From Polaromonas jejuensis NBRC 106434 (lineage in GTDB: Bacteria; Pseudomonadota; Gammaproteobacteria; Burkholderiales; Burkholderiaceae_C): DNA of 64,000 nucleotides. Shown piece after piece: positions 33,096 through 42,028 of the stretch (the first letter of the stretch is position 1; each line of letters starts with the position of its first letter). The notes below the pieces were generated by a model. The model was not told where the DNA came from and searched no databases. It worked only from the letters and a program-made list of their open reading frames with translations. Location of the stretch: NCBI RefSeq assembly GCF_001598235.1, contig NZ_BCYO01000003.1:124001-188000 (forward strand), in the 5' to 3' direction. A program made the translations under genes and the position numbers.

Positions 33096-35837
33096 TCACT
33101 GCCAGCCAAAGCGGCGAATGTAATGGCGCTTCATCAGCGTCGTCAGCATCGCGTAGCTCAGCAAAATCGCCGCCAGCCAGGCAAAGTAATGCAGCGGCAG
33201 CGCCTGCAGTTTGAAATAGCTTGCCAGCGGCCCCATGGGCAGAAACACGCCCAGCGCCATGATCAGCAGCGTCATGGCCATCAGGGGCCCGGCGGCGCGG
33301 CTCTCGATGAAGGGGATCCTGGGCGTGCGTATCATGTGCACGATCAGCGTTTGCGTCAGCAGGCCCACGACAAACCAGCCCGACTGGAACAGCATCTGGT
33401 GCTCCGCCGCGTTGGCCTTGAACACGTACCACATCACCAGAAAGGTGGTGATGTCAAAAATCGAGCTGATGGGCCCGAAGAAGATCATGAAGCGGCGTAT
33501 GTCGTCGGGGTTCCATTTCAGTGGCCGGGCCACCATCGTTGCGTCCACATTGTCAAACGGGATGGCGATCTGCGAAATGTCGTAAAGCAGGTTTTGCACC
33601 AGCAGTTGCAGCGGCAGCATAGGCAGAAAAGGCAGGAACACGCTGGCGATCAGCACCGAAAAGACGTTGCCAAAGTTGGAGCTGGCGGTCATGCGGATGT
33701 ACTTCAGCATGTTGCTAAAGGTCTTGCGGCCTTCGATGACGCCTTCCTCCAGCACCATCAGGCTGCGCTCCAGCAGGATGATGTCGGCGGCTTCCTTGGC
33801 GATGTCCACGGCGCTGTCCACCGAGATGCCGATATCGGCGGCCCGCAGCGCCGGCGCGTCGTTGATGCCGTCGCCCATGAAGCCCACCACATGGCCGTTG
33901 CCGCGCAGGCTGCGCACGATGCGCTCCTTGTTGAGCGGCGAGAGCTTGGCAAAAATGGTGTGACGCTCGACCGCCTCGGCCAGCGTGCTGTCGTCCATGA
34001 GGTCAATCTGCGGACCCAGCACGATGCCTTGGACCGCCAGGCCGACCTGGCGGCAGACTTCGGCCGTGACCAGCTCGTTGTCGCCGGTCAGCACCTTGAC
34101 GGTGACGCCGTTCTCGGCCAGCGCCTTGAGCGCCGGGGCGGTGGACTCCTTCGGGGGGTCCAGAAAGGCGATGTAGCCAATCAGGGTCAGATCCGACTCG
34201 TCGGCGACCGAGTAAGCGACCTGGCTGGGCGGGATTTCCTTCATGGCCACGGCCACCACGCGCAAGCCTTCTTCGTTCAGGTCGCGCGTGACGCGGTACA
34301 CCCGCTCCAGCATGGCGGCGTCCAGCGCCACGGTTTGCTCGCCATCGCGCACGCGCGTGCAGGCGGCGACGATTTCCTCCAGAGCGCCCTTGCAGATCAG
34401 CTCATGGTGGTCGTCGCGCTCGGAGACCACGACCGACATGCGGCGGCGCTGGAAGTCGAAGGGAATCTCGTCGATCTTTTTGTAGTTTTTGGACAGCTGC
34501 AGCTCTTTTGCGACCTCGAAGTGCTCCAGCACGGCGCGGTCCAGCAGGTTTTTCAGGCCGGTCTGGTAGAAGCTGTTGAGGTAGGCAAATTCCAGCACCT
34601 CCTCGGACTCGTGGCCGAACACATCGGTGTGGCGCGCCAGCGCGATCTTGTCCTGCGTCAGCGTGCCGGTCTTGTCGGTGCACAGCACATTCATGGCGCC
34701 AAAGTTCTGGATCGCATCCAGGCGCTTGACGATGACTTTCTTGCGCGACAGCAGCACCGCGCCCTTGGCCAGGGTGGAGGTGACGATCATGGGCAGCATT
34801 TCCGGCGTCAGCCCGACCGCGACGGAGAGCGCGAACAAAAAGGCCTCGGGCCAGTCGCCCTTGGTAAAGCCGTTGATCATGAAGACAATCGGCACCATGA
34901 CCAGGGCAAAGCGGATCAGCAGCCAGCTGACCTTGTTGACGCCCGCCTGAAAGGCGGTGGTCTCGCGGGTGCTGGCGGTCACGCGTGTGGCCAGCGCGCC
35001 GAAGTAGGTGTTGTTGCCGGTGGCCAGCACCACCACGGTGGCGGCGCCCGACACCACGTTGGTGCCCATGAACACCAGATTGGCCATCTCCAGCGCGCTG
35101 CCGGCGGAGCCGTTGGCGTCCGGAAATTTTTCGACCGGCAGGGATTCGCCGGTCATGGCGGACTGGCTGACGAACAGGTCCTTGGCGCTCATGACGCGGC
35201 AATCGGCCGGAATCATGTCACCGGCAGACAGCAGCACGATATCGCCCGGCACCAGCTGCTTGATGGGAATTTCCTTAGGGCCGGCCGGGCTGCTCTCCAG
35301 CGGGCGCGCCGCGTCGTCGTCGTCGGAGAGCGCGCACCGGATCACGCTGGCCTTGTTGCTGACCAGCTCCTTCAAGGCCTGGGCGGCCTGGTTGGAGCGC
35401 CGCTCCTGGACGAAGCGGATCAGGGTGGAGAGCACCACCATGCTGCCGATCACGATCGCCGCCTTGATGTCCTCGGTGAAATACGACACGACGGCCAGAA
35501 CCGTCAGCAGCAGGTTGAACGGATTTTTATAGCTCAGCCACAGGTGCAGCCAGCCGGGGATGGGCTTTTCGTGTTCGACCTCGTTGGGCCCGATGTTGGC
35601 GCGGATGGCATCTGCCTCGTCATCGGTCAAGCCTTCTTTGGAGGTGTTCAGTTGCGCCAGCACGCTGGACAGGTCGTCCCTGGCTTGCTGCAGCAGTTGC
35701 CGGGACAGCGGGTCGGGCACGGCGCCGGCGCGGCCTTCCTCTTTGGGCAGGGATTCGAGAATTACCCGGCGACGAAACAGATTGCTGGTGTGCCGTGACT
35801 TGAGGAAGAGGCCAAAAAGCTGGTTGAAGATATTCAT
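33096..35837 (-). CDS. mgtA: Mg2+-importing P-type ATPase
   Basis: Type IIIB P-type ATPase for magnesium uptake at the inner membrane. 913 residues, the family's usual size. Phosphorylation site D388 in CTDKTGTLTQDKI; actuator loop SAMTGESLPVEKF; hinge MGDGINDAPALRAADIGISVDSAVDIAKEAADIILLE; and the conserved membrane segment ending LVQNLLYDISQIAIPFDNVD, which is typical of MgtA/MgtB and carries polar residues of the transport site. A long N-terminal cytoplasmic extension precedes the first membrane helix. A small ORF with a good ribosome-binding site lies 32 bp upstream. No Mg2+-sensing leader could be recognised. Confidence 0.95.
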   Translation of the reverse strand: MNIFNQLFGLFLKSRHTSNLFRRRVILESLPKEEGRAGAVPDPLSRQLLQQARDDLSSVLAQLNTSKEGLTDDEADAIRANIGPNEVEHEKPIPGWLHLWLSYKNPFNLLLTVLAVVSYFTEDIKAAIVIGSMVVLSTLIRFVQERRSNQAAQALKELVSNKASVIRCALSDDDDAARPLESSPAGPKEIPIKQLVPGDIVLLSAGDMIPADCRVMSAKDLFVSQSAMTGESLPVEKFPDANGSAGSALEMANLVFMGTNVVSGAATVVVLATGNNTYFGALATRVTASTRETTAFQAGVNKVSWLLIRFALVMVPIVFMINGFTKGDWPEAFLFALSVAVGLTPEMLPMIVTSTLAKGAVLLSRKKVIVKRLDAIQNFGAMNVLCTDKTGTLTQDKIALARHTDVFGHESEEVLEFAYLNSFYQTGLKNLLDRAVLEHFEVAKELQLSKNYKKIDEIPFDFQRRRMSVVVSERDDHHELICKGALEEIVAACTRVRDGEQTVALDAAMLERVYRVTRDLNEEGLRVVAVAMKEIPPSQVAYSVADESDLTLIGYIAFLDPPKESTAPALKALAENGVTVKVLTGDNELVTAEVCRQVGLAVQGIVLGPQIDLMDDSTLAEAVERHTIFAKLSPLNKERIVRSLRGNGHVVGFMGDGINDAPALRAADIGISVDSAVDIAKEAADIILLERSLMVLEEGVIEGRKTFSNMLKYIRMTASSNFGNVFSVLIASVFLPFLPMLPLQLLVQNLLYDISQIAIPFDNVDATMVARPLKWNPDDIRRFMIFFGPISSIFDITTFLVMWYVFKANAAEHQMLFQSGWFVVGLLTQTLIVHMIRTPRIPFIESRAAGPLMAMTLLIMALGVFLPMGPLASYFKLQALPLHYFAWLAAILLSYAMLTTLMKRHYIRRFGWQ

Positions 35838-35869
35838 GGGATTCTCTTTTTGTGGTTCCTGCCGGCGTG

Positions 35870-36010
35870 TCAGACCCAGGCAGCATCGTTCAGCGCCAGC
35901 AAGGCGGTGCCGGCCGGCCGCGGCCGGAATTGGCGCTCATTTTCATTGAAGGCCCGGCGTGCGGGTGTCGCCCGCAGCCGCAGGGCAAAGTCATGCCATA
36001 GCCATACCAT
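35870..36010 (-). CDS. Small ORF (46 aa) directly upstream of mgtA
   Basis: ATG 36010 is preceded by GCAGGAGCGCGAG, a strong Shine-Dalgarno with 6-nt spacing. The product, beginning MVWLWHDFALRLRATPARRA, is 46 residues, basic, and contains four prolines (T-P-A, R-P-R-P-A). It stops 32 bp before mgtA. Position recalls the proline-containing leader peptides mgtL/mgtP that sense Mg2+ in enterobacteria, but there is no sequence match and this is inference. It may equally be a short conserved protein of unknown function. Confidence 0.4.
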   Translation of the reverse strand: MVWLWHDFALRLRATPARRAFNENERQFRPRPAGTALLALNDAAWV

Positions 36011-36350
36011 CTCGCGCTCCTGCCGTGAATGAGAAGAAACCGATGGGAAGTGATTCGGGCCCGAGCAGGCGGCCGCGCAGCAGGCGCTACCGCTTGGTGC
36101 GGAAATGAGCAGAGGTCTGGGAAGAAAGCGCCGGCAGGTGCTGGCGGCTTGGACACCGTGCCCCATGAGGCACGGCGGAGATGAGTTTCCGGAGGGCCTG
36201 TCAGGCAGTGGTGCCGATTCTGGATCGACGACTGTCACTGGAACCATTACCCACAAGAAACTCCAAAAGTTGAAAACCCGCGAACTTTAATGCTGCGGTG
36301 CAGCAGTGTCAAGCGTCAATTGCTGCCGGTGCCGGATTTTTTTTTGGATT
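36011..36350. other. Upstream region of mgtA, no recognised gene
   Basis: About 340 bp between the small ORF and the repeat after mtfA. No clear protein gene; the promoter of the mgtA transcript should lie here. I could not recognise an M-box or other riboswitch. Confidence 0.5.
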
Positions 36351-36416
36351 GCTATCAAATAAATAGCTTTCTTCGCCCGTGTCTACTGGGCCGAGGGCGT
36401 ATTTATCTTGAAAAAT
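36351..36416 (-). repeat. Dispersed palindromic repeat, copy f, overlapping the 3' end of mtfA
   Basis: GCTATCAAATAAATAGC core, then TTTCTTCGCCCG, TACTGGGCCGAGGGCGT and ATCTTGAAAAATT. Its distal half overlaps the last codons of mtfA, including the stop codon. Confidence 0.7.
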
Positions 36417-37168
36417 TGGTCAAACAAGGCGGTCAGGGGCGCGAAGTCCTGCGTGAAACGCTCGCGGTTGACGAAATAGGCTTCGCAGGCCACGGCAAAA
36501 AATTCCGCGGGTGCCGTGGCGCCGTAGGCGTCCAGCCAGGGTGGCTCGGCGCCGAAGCGATGGGCCATGGCCACCTGCTCGCAAAAGCTGTCGTAAGCGG
36601 GTTGCATCACGGCATGCCACGCGGCGCGGGCCGCGCGCGAGGGCAGGGGCGGGCAGCCATCGGCCGCGCCGTCGCGCATGTCGATTTTGTGGATGAACTC
36701 GTGAATCACGACGTTATGCCCGTGTTCGGCAGATTCGCCGGCCGCCGCCACGTCCTGCCAGCTCAGGGTCACCGGGCCGCGTTCCATGGCCTCACCCAGC
36801 AGCGCTTCGCTGTAGTGGTGCACCACGCCGGCGTGGTCGGTGACCTTGCGGCGGGCCAGCATGGCGCCGGGATGCACCACGATGCCCTTGAAATCGTCGT
36901 ACCAGCGCAGGCCCAGCTGCAGCACCGGCAGGCAGGCTTGCGCCGCAATCGCCACCGCCATGGCATCGGTCACGACGAGGCCGTGGGCGCCGCTGAATTC
37001 CTTGTGCGCCAGAAATTCGCCGACCAGGCTGCGCAGGCGCATGAGGTCGGCGGCGGAGCGCCGGGCCAGAAACGGGTAGTGCGCCAGCGTACGGCGCCAC
37101 AGGGCCTCGGGGATGACATCCGGGCGGGCGCCCCGGTTCGGCAGCAGGCTTCGCAACCAGTTCAGCAT
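36383..37168 (-). CDS. mtfA: MtfA-type zinc peptidase (M90 family)
   Basis: Cytoplasmic zinc metallopeptidase related to E. coli MtfA (YeeI), which binds the glucose repressor Mlc. 261 residues. The metal motif HEFIHKID (HExxH) sits in GHNVVIHEFIHKIDMRDGAADG, followed by the conserved downstream glutamate region (FAVACEAYFVNRERF). The last residues (FFKINTPSAQ) and the TAG stop at 36383-36385 are encoded by dispersed repeat copy f, so the original C-terminus may have been longer or different. It lies 30 bp after lpxH on the same strand. Confidence 0.88.
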   Translation of the reverse strand: MLNWLRSLLPNRGARPDVIPEALWRRTLAHYPFLARRSAADLMRLRSLVGEFLAHKEFSGAHGLVVTDAMAVAIAAQACLPVLQLGLRWYDDFKGIVVHPGAMLARRKVTDHAGVVHHYSEALLGEAMERGPVTLSWQDVAAAGESAEHGHNVVIHEFIHKIDMRDGAADGCPPLPSRAARAAWHAVMQPAYDSFCEQVAMAHRFGAEPPWLDAYGATAPAEFFAVACEAYFVNRERFTQDFAPLTALFDQFFKINTPSAQ

Positions 37169-37198
37169 GGGGCGGGCTGCCTGATGGGGGGTTGAGGC

Positions 37199-38047
37199 TT
37201 AGAGCTGTGCAATGCGCTGCAAGCCGCTGGCCGTCAGCCGCAGCACATCGGCGCGCGGCACGGCGGCCTGGGCGTCCCAGTCGCTGAGCACCACACGCGA
37301 CAGGCCGCCGCCCAGCGCATGCTCGGCGGGTTGATGGGTGTGGCCGTGAATCAGGGTAGCGGCCCGGGCGGCCCGCAGCCATTGGCGGGCGGCGTTGGCA
37401 TCGACGTCGGCGTAACCCGCGCCCGATTGCTTGCGCTGCTGCTGTTGCTGCTGGCTTTGTTGCCGCAGTCCGCGCGCAATCGCCTGGCGCTCGCCCAGGG
37501 GCCTGGCCAGAAAAGCCTGTTGCCAAGCCGGGCTGCGCACCTGCTGGCGAAAGCGCAGGTAGTCCCTATCCGCCAGGCACAGCGCGTCGCCATGCGACAG
37601 CAGCCAGCGCCGGCCTTCAAAAATGAACACCGTCGGGTCGGCCAGCAAGCTGGTGTGGCACAGATTCATCAACCGCTGGCCCACCAGAAAGTCGCGGTTG
37701 CCGTGCATGAAAAACAGGGCCAGCCGGTCCGCCGCCTGGCGGAGCAGGCAGGCGCAGTGGTCTTCGAAGCTGGCTGCGTGCTGAGAGCCGTTCGCGCCGT
37801 CGATCATCAAGCCGTCGCTGACGCAGTCATCGCCCACCCAGACTTCAAACAGGTCGCCCAGCATGAAGACGGCATCGGCCGGGGTGGTTTCGAGGTAACG
37901 CCGGAAGGCCGCGAACGTTGCGGGTTCATCGGCCCCCAGGTGCAGGTCGGAAATGAAATCGACCGTGCGCCAGGACGCGGAGGCAGTGAGCTCCGCCAGC
38001 GGGGGCACGATCGGGGTGTTCACGCGCGGGACTTCAGCAAGGCGCAA
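37199..38047 (-). CDS. lpxH: UDP-2,3-diacylglucosamine diphosphatase
   Basis: Lipid A synthesis: splits UDP-2,3-diacylglucosamine to lipid X and UMP at the inner membrane. Metallophosphatase motifs in order: FISDLHLGAD, MLGDLFEVWVGDD, FMHGNRDFLVG, LSHGDALCLADRDY and LIHGHTHQPAEH. 282 residues against about 240 in E. coli; the excess is an N-terminal extension of about 25 residues and an insertion after the RQAIARGLR segment that reads QQSQQQQQQRKQSGAG, a glutamine tract from CAG/CAA repeats. ATG 38047 follows the ppiB stop by 24 bp. Confidence 0.92.
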   Translation of the reverse strand: MRLAEVPRVNTPIVPPLAELTASASWRTVDFISDLHLGADEPATFAAFRRYLETTPADAVFMLGDLFEVWVGDDCVSDGLMIDGANGSQHAASFEDHCACLLRQAADRLALFFMHGNRDFLVGQRLMNLCHTSLLADPTVFIFEGRRWLLSHGDALCLADRDYLRFRQQVRSPAWQQAFLARPLGERQAIARGLRQQSQQQQQQRKQSGAGYADVDANAARQWLRAARAATLIHGHTHQPAEHALGGGLSRVVLSDWDAQAAVPRADVLRLTASGLQRIAQL

Positions 38048-38071
38048 ACAGGCTCGGTCTGCAAAGGACGC

Positions 38072-38581
38072 TCAGCCCAGCAGGACGGCTTTTTCGATCA
38101 CCACGTCTTCGAGCGGCACGTCGTCATGAAAGCCCTTGCGGCCGGTTTTCACGGCCTTGATCTTGTCCACCACTTCGGTGCCGGCCACGACCTTGCCAAA
38201 CACGGCATAGCCCCAGCCCGACGCGTTTTGACCGGTGTGGTTCAGAAAGCCGTTGTCGGCCACGTTGATGAAAAACTGCGAGCTGGCCGAGTGGGGCGCG
38301 TTGGTGCGGGCCATGGCCACGGTGTAGCTGTCGTTCTTCAGGCCGTTGGTGGCTTCGTTCTCGATTTCGCCGTCGGTGGGCTTTTGCTTCATGCCGACTT
38401 CAAAGCCGCCGCCCTGCACCATGAAGCCGGGGATCACGCGGTGAAACACGGTGTTGGCGTAATGGCCCTTGTTGACGTAGTTCAGGAAGTTGGCCACGGT
38501 CTTGGGCGCCTTGGCGGCGTCCAGTTCCAGCGTGACGACGCCGTAGTTGGTGATGTGGAGTTCTACTTTGGGGTTGCTCAT
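38072..38581 (-). CDS. ppiB: Cytoplasmic peptidyl-prolyl cis-trans isomerase (cyclophilin)
   Basis: Cyclophilin fold of 169 residues with no signal peptide, hence cytoplasmic. Motifs: the catalytic arginine in [18 protein letters not shown], then [21 protein letters not shown] and [17 protein letters not shown]. It is paired with an exported paralogue immediately upstream (38627-39328), as in many Burkholderiales. Confidence 0.96.
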   Translation of the reverse strand: MSNPKVELHITNYGVVTLELDAAKAPKTVANFLNYVNKGHYANTVFHRVIPGFMVQGGGFEVGMKQKPTDGEIENEATNGLKNDSYTVAMARTNAPHSASSQFFINVADNGFLNHTGQNASGWGYAVFGKVVAGTEVVDKIKAVKTGRKGFHDDVPLEDVVIEKAVLLG

Positions 38582-38626
38582 GATGGTCCTTGTATCAGTG
38601 GGTGGGTGAGTTAATAAATGAAGGGG

Positions 38627-39328
38627 TCAGTTGACCAGGGTGGCCGATTTGATGAGTACCGGCGTCTTGGGAACGTCGGTCGGGAAGGGGCCGCCGGCGC
38701 CGGTGGGCACTGACTTGATCTTGTTGACCACGTCCATGCCGCTAACCACCTTGCCGAAAACGGTGTAGCCATACAGCTGCGGTGCGTTCAGCAGCTGCGC
38801 GCGCGGCACATCCTTGTAAACCTGGCCCTGGTATTCAAACTTCGGCACCGGGTCGCCGGCGGGAATCAGCGTCGGGTTCAGGAAGTCGTTGTCCTTGACG
38901 TTGATGAAGAACTGCGACGAGGCGGAGTTGGGGTCATTGGTGCGGGCCATGGCCAGGGTGCCAACGACGTTTTTGGGCCCGCCCCTGGCCAGCGCTTCGC
39001 GGCCTTCGTGAACCACCGGCGGGCGTGTGGGCTTCTGGGCGTAGCTGGCGTCGAAGCCGCCGCCCTGCACCATGAAGTTGCTGATCACGCGGTGAAAGAT
39101 GGTGCCGTCGTAATGCTTGTCTTTCACGTACTGCAGAAAATTCTCGACCGTCTTGGGCGCCTTGTCGGGGTAGACCTCGACCACGAAATCACCTTCGCTG
39201 GTGACGAACTTCACCTTGGGCGCGGTCTGCGCGAGGGCCGGGCCGGCCAGGCAGGCCAGCGTGAGGGCGGCAGCCGCCAGCCATGCGCGGCGTGGCGTGG
39301 GGGGTGTCCGGAATGCGGCAAATGCCAT
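38627..39328 (-). CDS. ppiA: Periplasmic peptidyl-prolyl cis-trans isomerase (cyclophilin)
   Basis: Exported cyclophilin of 233 residues. The N-terminus RRAWLAAAALTLACLAGPALAQ is a signal peptide cut near residue 33. Motifs: [43 protein letters not shown] and YTVFGKVVSGMDVVNKI. Compared with the cytoplasmic paralogue it has a longer loop after FLNPTLIPAGDPVPKFEYQGQVYKDV. A 45-bp gap separates the two genes. Confidence 0.95.
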   Translation of the reverse strand: MAFAAFRTPPTPRRAWLAAAALTLACLAGPALAQTAPKVKFVTSEGDFVVEVYPDKAPKTVENFLQYVKDKHYDGTIFHRVISNFMVQGGGFDASYAQKPTRPPVVHEGREALARGGPKNVVGTLAMARTNDPNSASSQFFINVKDNDFLNPTLIPAGDPVPKFEYQGQVYKDVPRAQLLNAPQLYGYTVFGKVVSGMDVVNKIKSVPTGAGGPFPTDVPKTPVLIKSATLVN

Positions 39329-39538
39329 TCAATGAGTCCTTCAAAAAATATGTTTCATTGGCTGCCTTGGCAGGGCCAGCAGGGGCGTCTGGTGTGCCCT
39401 GTTGCGGCGCCCTTGAGCAGCTCGCCAAAGATTACCACCATCGTATCGGTGCGGTTGGTCCAGCGCAGCTAAGGGCACATCCTTGTTCTGGATATCGCGC
39501 CTGCCCGGTTGTTTGGGCCCGGTTTGCGGGGCTGGTTT

Positions 39539-40252
39539 TCACGACAGGCAGGCGGCCATGTCTTTCTCGGAGCAGGCATTCGGCCGGTCACGCACGGCGG
39601 CCTGGACTTCTTTCGCATCACCTGCAGGGGCCGACCCCGTCGGGCTGGCGGGTGCTGCTGCGGGGGGCGTTGCGGGTTTCGCGGCCGGGCTGGGCGCAGG
39701 TTTTTGCGGGGCCTTGGTGTCGGCCGGGAACAGGGCGCGGATCAATGCCAGTTTGGGCGGGATGGCCGCATTGCCGCCATCGAGCTGCAGGGCCTTGCTA
39801 TAGGCCTGGCTGGCGAGCCGGGCGTAGACGTCGCCGAGATTTTCATGGGCGGTGGCGTAGCTGGGATTGGTGCGTATCGCCATTTCGAGTGCGGCCCTGG
39901 CCTTGTCGAACTGGCTTTGGCCCGCATAGAGCACCGCCAGGTTGTTATAGGGCTCGGGCAACTCGGGGTAGTCTTCGGTGATTTTGGTGAAGGTGTCCAT
40001 CGCGTCGCTGGTCTTGCCGGTTTCGGTCTGGATCACGCCCTTGAAGAAGCGCACCTGCGGATCGCGCGGCTTGCCGGCAAGGTACTGGTCGACCTTGGCA
40101 AGCGCTTGCGGATACTGCTTGGCGCGTATCAGGCGGCTGATGTCCGCGTAATCGTCGGCATGGGCGGCGCAAACCGTCAGCGTGGCAGCCAGCAGCAGCA
40201 GGCGCAGGGCCCCGAAGAAAAGTTGGCGTGACCAAGATGCTGGCGTGGGCAT
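39539..40252 (-). CDS. Exported tetratricopeptide-repeat protein, probably truncated at the C-terminus
   Basis: 237 residues from ATG 40252 (a GTG nine bases upstream is possible). Signal peptide FFGALRLLLLAATLTVCAAHA, then about four TPR units (YPQALAKVDQYLAGKPRDPQVRFFKGVIQTETGKTSDAM; LPEPYNNLAVLYAGQSQFDKARAALEMAIRTNPSYATAHENLGDVYARLASQAYSKALQL). An Ala/Pro linker follows, then AKEVQAAVRDRPNACSEKDMAACLS and a stop. Relatives, as I recall them, read AV-x-x-W-x-x-A-W-x-x-K-D-M-x-x-Y-L here and continue into an NTF2-like domain. This copy has Arg or Cys at those aromatic positions and ends, so the last domain appears lost. Confidence 0.8.
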   Translation of the reverse strand: MPTPASWSRQLFFGALRLLLLAATLTVCAAHADDYADISRLIRAKQYPQALAKVDQYLAGKPRDPQVRFFKGVIQTETGKTSDAMDTFTKITEDYPELPEPYNNLAVLYAGQSQFDKARAALEMAIRTNPSYATAHENLGDVYARLASQAYSKALQLDGGNAAIPPKLALIRALFPADTKAPQKPAPSPAAKPATPPAAAPASPTGSAPAGDAKEVQAAVRDRPNACSEKDMAACLS

Positions 40253-40561
40253 GGAAAGCACTTTCGCGATTTTTTATCGTTAGATAGCCATTGGGCTGAA
40301 AGTCAATATAAGCGGCCCGATTTGCAGGGGCTAGGGGCGCCGCTTTCACGTGCTCACGCCGCGCTGGATATACTGCTGATTGTAACTGAGGGGTATAGTT
40401 CGTACCCGCCCGGATTTCGTGATGTCCGGTGTTGTGGCGCGTTTTTGCGCATTCGCGTGATTGCCCTTGCCCTCGCGGCAAAGCCATGAGATAAAGCCTC
40501 CTGTCCCCACTTTCTGACCAATTGACTGCAATTGACGTCAGACTACGTATTCAAACCATTC
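40253..40561. other. Divergent promoter region between TPR gene and cysS
   Basis: 309 bp with no protein gene. Presumably holds the promoters of both genes; no operator recognised. GATAGCCATTGGGCTGAAAG near 40283 faintly resembles part of the dispersed repeat. Confidence 0.5.
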
Positions 40562-41962
40562 ATGAGCCTTCGCATTTACAACACGCTGTCGCGTGACGTG
40601 GAAGATTTTTCCCCTCTGGTCCCTGGTCATGTCCGCATGTATGTGTGCGGCATGACGGTGTATGACCTGTGCCACTTGGGCCATGCGCGCGCCATGGTGG
40701 CGTTCGACGTGGTGCAGCGCTGGTTCAAGGTCAGCGGCCTGCAGGTCACTTATGTGCGCAACATCACCGACATTGACGACAAGATCATCAAGCGGGCGGT
40801 TGAAAACGGCGAAACCATACGCTCGCTGACCGACCGCATGGTGGTGGCGCTGCACCAGGACGCCGATGCGCTGGGCATTGAGCGGCCCACCCATGAGCCG
40901 CGCGCCACCGAATTCGTACCGCAAATGCTCAGCCTGATTGGCACCCTGGAAAAGAAGGGGCTGGCCTATCAGTCCAGAAGCGACGATGAGGGCGGCTCTG
41001 GCGGAGGCGATGTGAACTATGCCGTGCGCAAGTTCGCCGGTTACGGCAAGCTGTCGGGCAAGTCGTTGGACGAGTTGCGGGCCGGCGAGCGGGTCGATGT
41101 GCTGGACGGCAAGGACGATCCGCTGGATTTCGTGCTCTGGAAAAGCGCCAAGCCCAGCGAACCCGACGACGCCAAATGGGACAGCGTCTACGGTCCCGGT
41201 CGTCCCGGCTGGCATATTGAATGCTCGGCCATGGCCTGCCAGCTGCTGGGGGAGTCGTTTGACATTCATGGCGGCGGTGCCGACCTGCAGTTCCCGCACC
41301 ATGAAAACGAGATCGCCCAGTCGGAAGGCGCCCACGGCAAGCCCCTGGCCGGCACTTGGATGCACAACGGCTTTGTGCGCGTGGACAACGAAAAGATGTC
41401 CAAGTCGCTGGGCAATTTCTTCACCATCCGTGAAATTCTGGCGAAGTACGACGCCGAGACGATTCGCTTCTTCATCGTCCGTGCGCACTACCGCAGCCCG
41501 CTCAACTACAGCGACGCGCACCTGGACGACGCCCGCAATTCCCTGAAACGCCTGTACACCGCCCTCGACGCTGTCGCGCCTGCCGAGGTCCGGATTGATT
41601 GGGCGAATCCGTTTGCGGCCCGCTTCAAGGCGGCCATGGACGAAGACTTTGGCACGCCCGAGGCCATTGCCGTGCTGTTCGATTTGGCCGGTGAGGTCAA
41701 CAAGACCCGCTCCACCGAACTGGCGGGCTTGCTCAAGGCTCTGGGCGGCTGCCTGGGCCTGCTGCAAAGCGCGCCGGGCAGCTACCTGCAGGCGGGCGCG
41801 GGGTTGGACGAGGCCAGCATCCAGAACCTGATAGCGCAGCGCGCCGAGGCCAAACAGGCCAGGGACTTTGCGGCGGCCGACCGTATCCGCGACGATTTGC
41901 TGGCGCAGGGCATTGTGCTGAAGGACTCGCCCACGGGCACCACCTGGGAGGTGCAGTCGTGA
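40562..41962 (+). CDS. cysS: Cysteinyl-tRNA synthetase
   Basis: Class I synthetase charging tRNA-Cys. 466 residues from ATG 40562 ([19 protein letters not shown]). The zinc cysteine is in [23 protein letters not shown], which also has the HIGH-type HLGH; other zinc ligands follow ([20 protein letters not shown]). The KMSKS loop is intact ([18 protein letters not shown]). The C-terminal DALR-like and anticodon regions are of normal length. An Arg-Ser-Asp-Asp-Glu-Gly-Gly insertion follows KKGLAYQS. Confidence 0.97.
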   Translation: MSLRIYNTLSRDVEDFSPLVPGHVRMYVCGMTVYDLCHLGHARAMVAFDVVQRWFKVSGLQVTYVRNITDIDDKIIKRAVENGETIRSLTDRMVVALHQDADALGIERPTHEPRATEFVPQMLSLIGTLEKKGLAYQSRSDDEGGSGGGDVNYAVRKFAGYGKLSGKSLDELRAGERVDVLDGKDDPLDFVLWKSAKPSEPDDAKWDSVYGPGRPGWHIECSAMACQLLGESFDIHGGGADLQFPHHENEIAQSEGAHGKPLAGTWMHNGFVRVDNEKMSKSLGNFFTIREILAKYDAETIRFFIVRAHYRSPLNYSDAHLDDARNSLKRLYTALDAVAPAEVRIDWANPFAARFKAAMDEDFGTPEAIAVLFDLAGEVNKTRSTELAGLLKALGGCLGLLQSAPGSYLQAGAGLDEASIQNLIAQRAEAKQARDFAAADRIRDDLLAQGIVLKDSPTGTTWEVQS

Positions 41963-41965
41963 AGG

Positions 41966-42028
41966 TTTTATGTGTTATTGGCTTCCAGCCCTTGCTGAAT
42001 GGCCGTGATAAGCTATGAAAAAGATAGT
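41966..42028 (+). repeat. Dispersed palindromic repeat, copy g, containing the start codon of the glycosylase gene
   Basis: GGTTTTATGTG...GGCTTCCAGCCCTTGCTGAATGG arm, then the core AGCTATGAAAAAGATAG (42011-42027). The ATG of the downstream gene (42015-42017) is inside this core. Confidence 0.7.

Noticed and set aside
33123..35798. An 891-codon open frame antisense to mgtA
   Set aside because: GC-rich third positions keep the opposite strand open. The translation is His/Gln/Gly/Arg-rich with no domain, while the other strand is a complete P-type ATPase. The same applies to long antisense frames at 26064-28406, 56034-58145, 48502-50478 and 40538-41767.
36290..37195. A 301-codon frame antisense to mtfA
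   Set aside because: Low-complexity His/Gly/Ala/Arg translation with no domain; the opposite strand has the clear HEFIH peptidase.
37430..37480. CAG/CAA repeats in lpxH as a CRISPR or tandem-repeat array
   Set aside because: A short trinucleotide tract within a reading frame, with no spacer structure. No CRISPR array was seen anywhere in the window.
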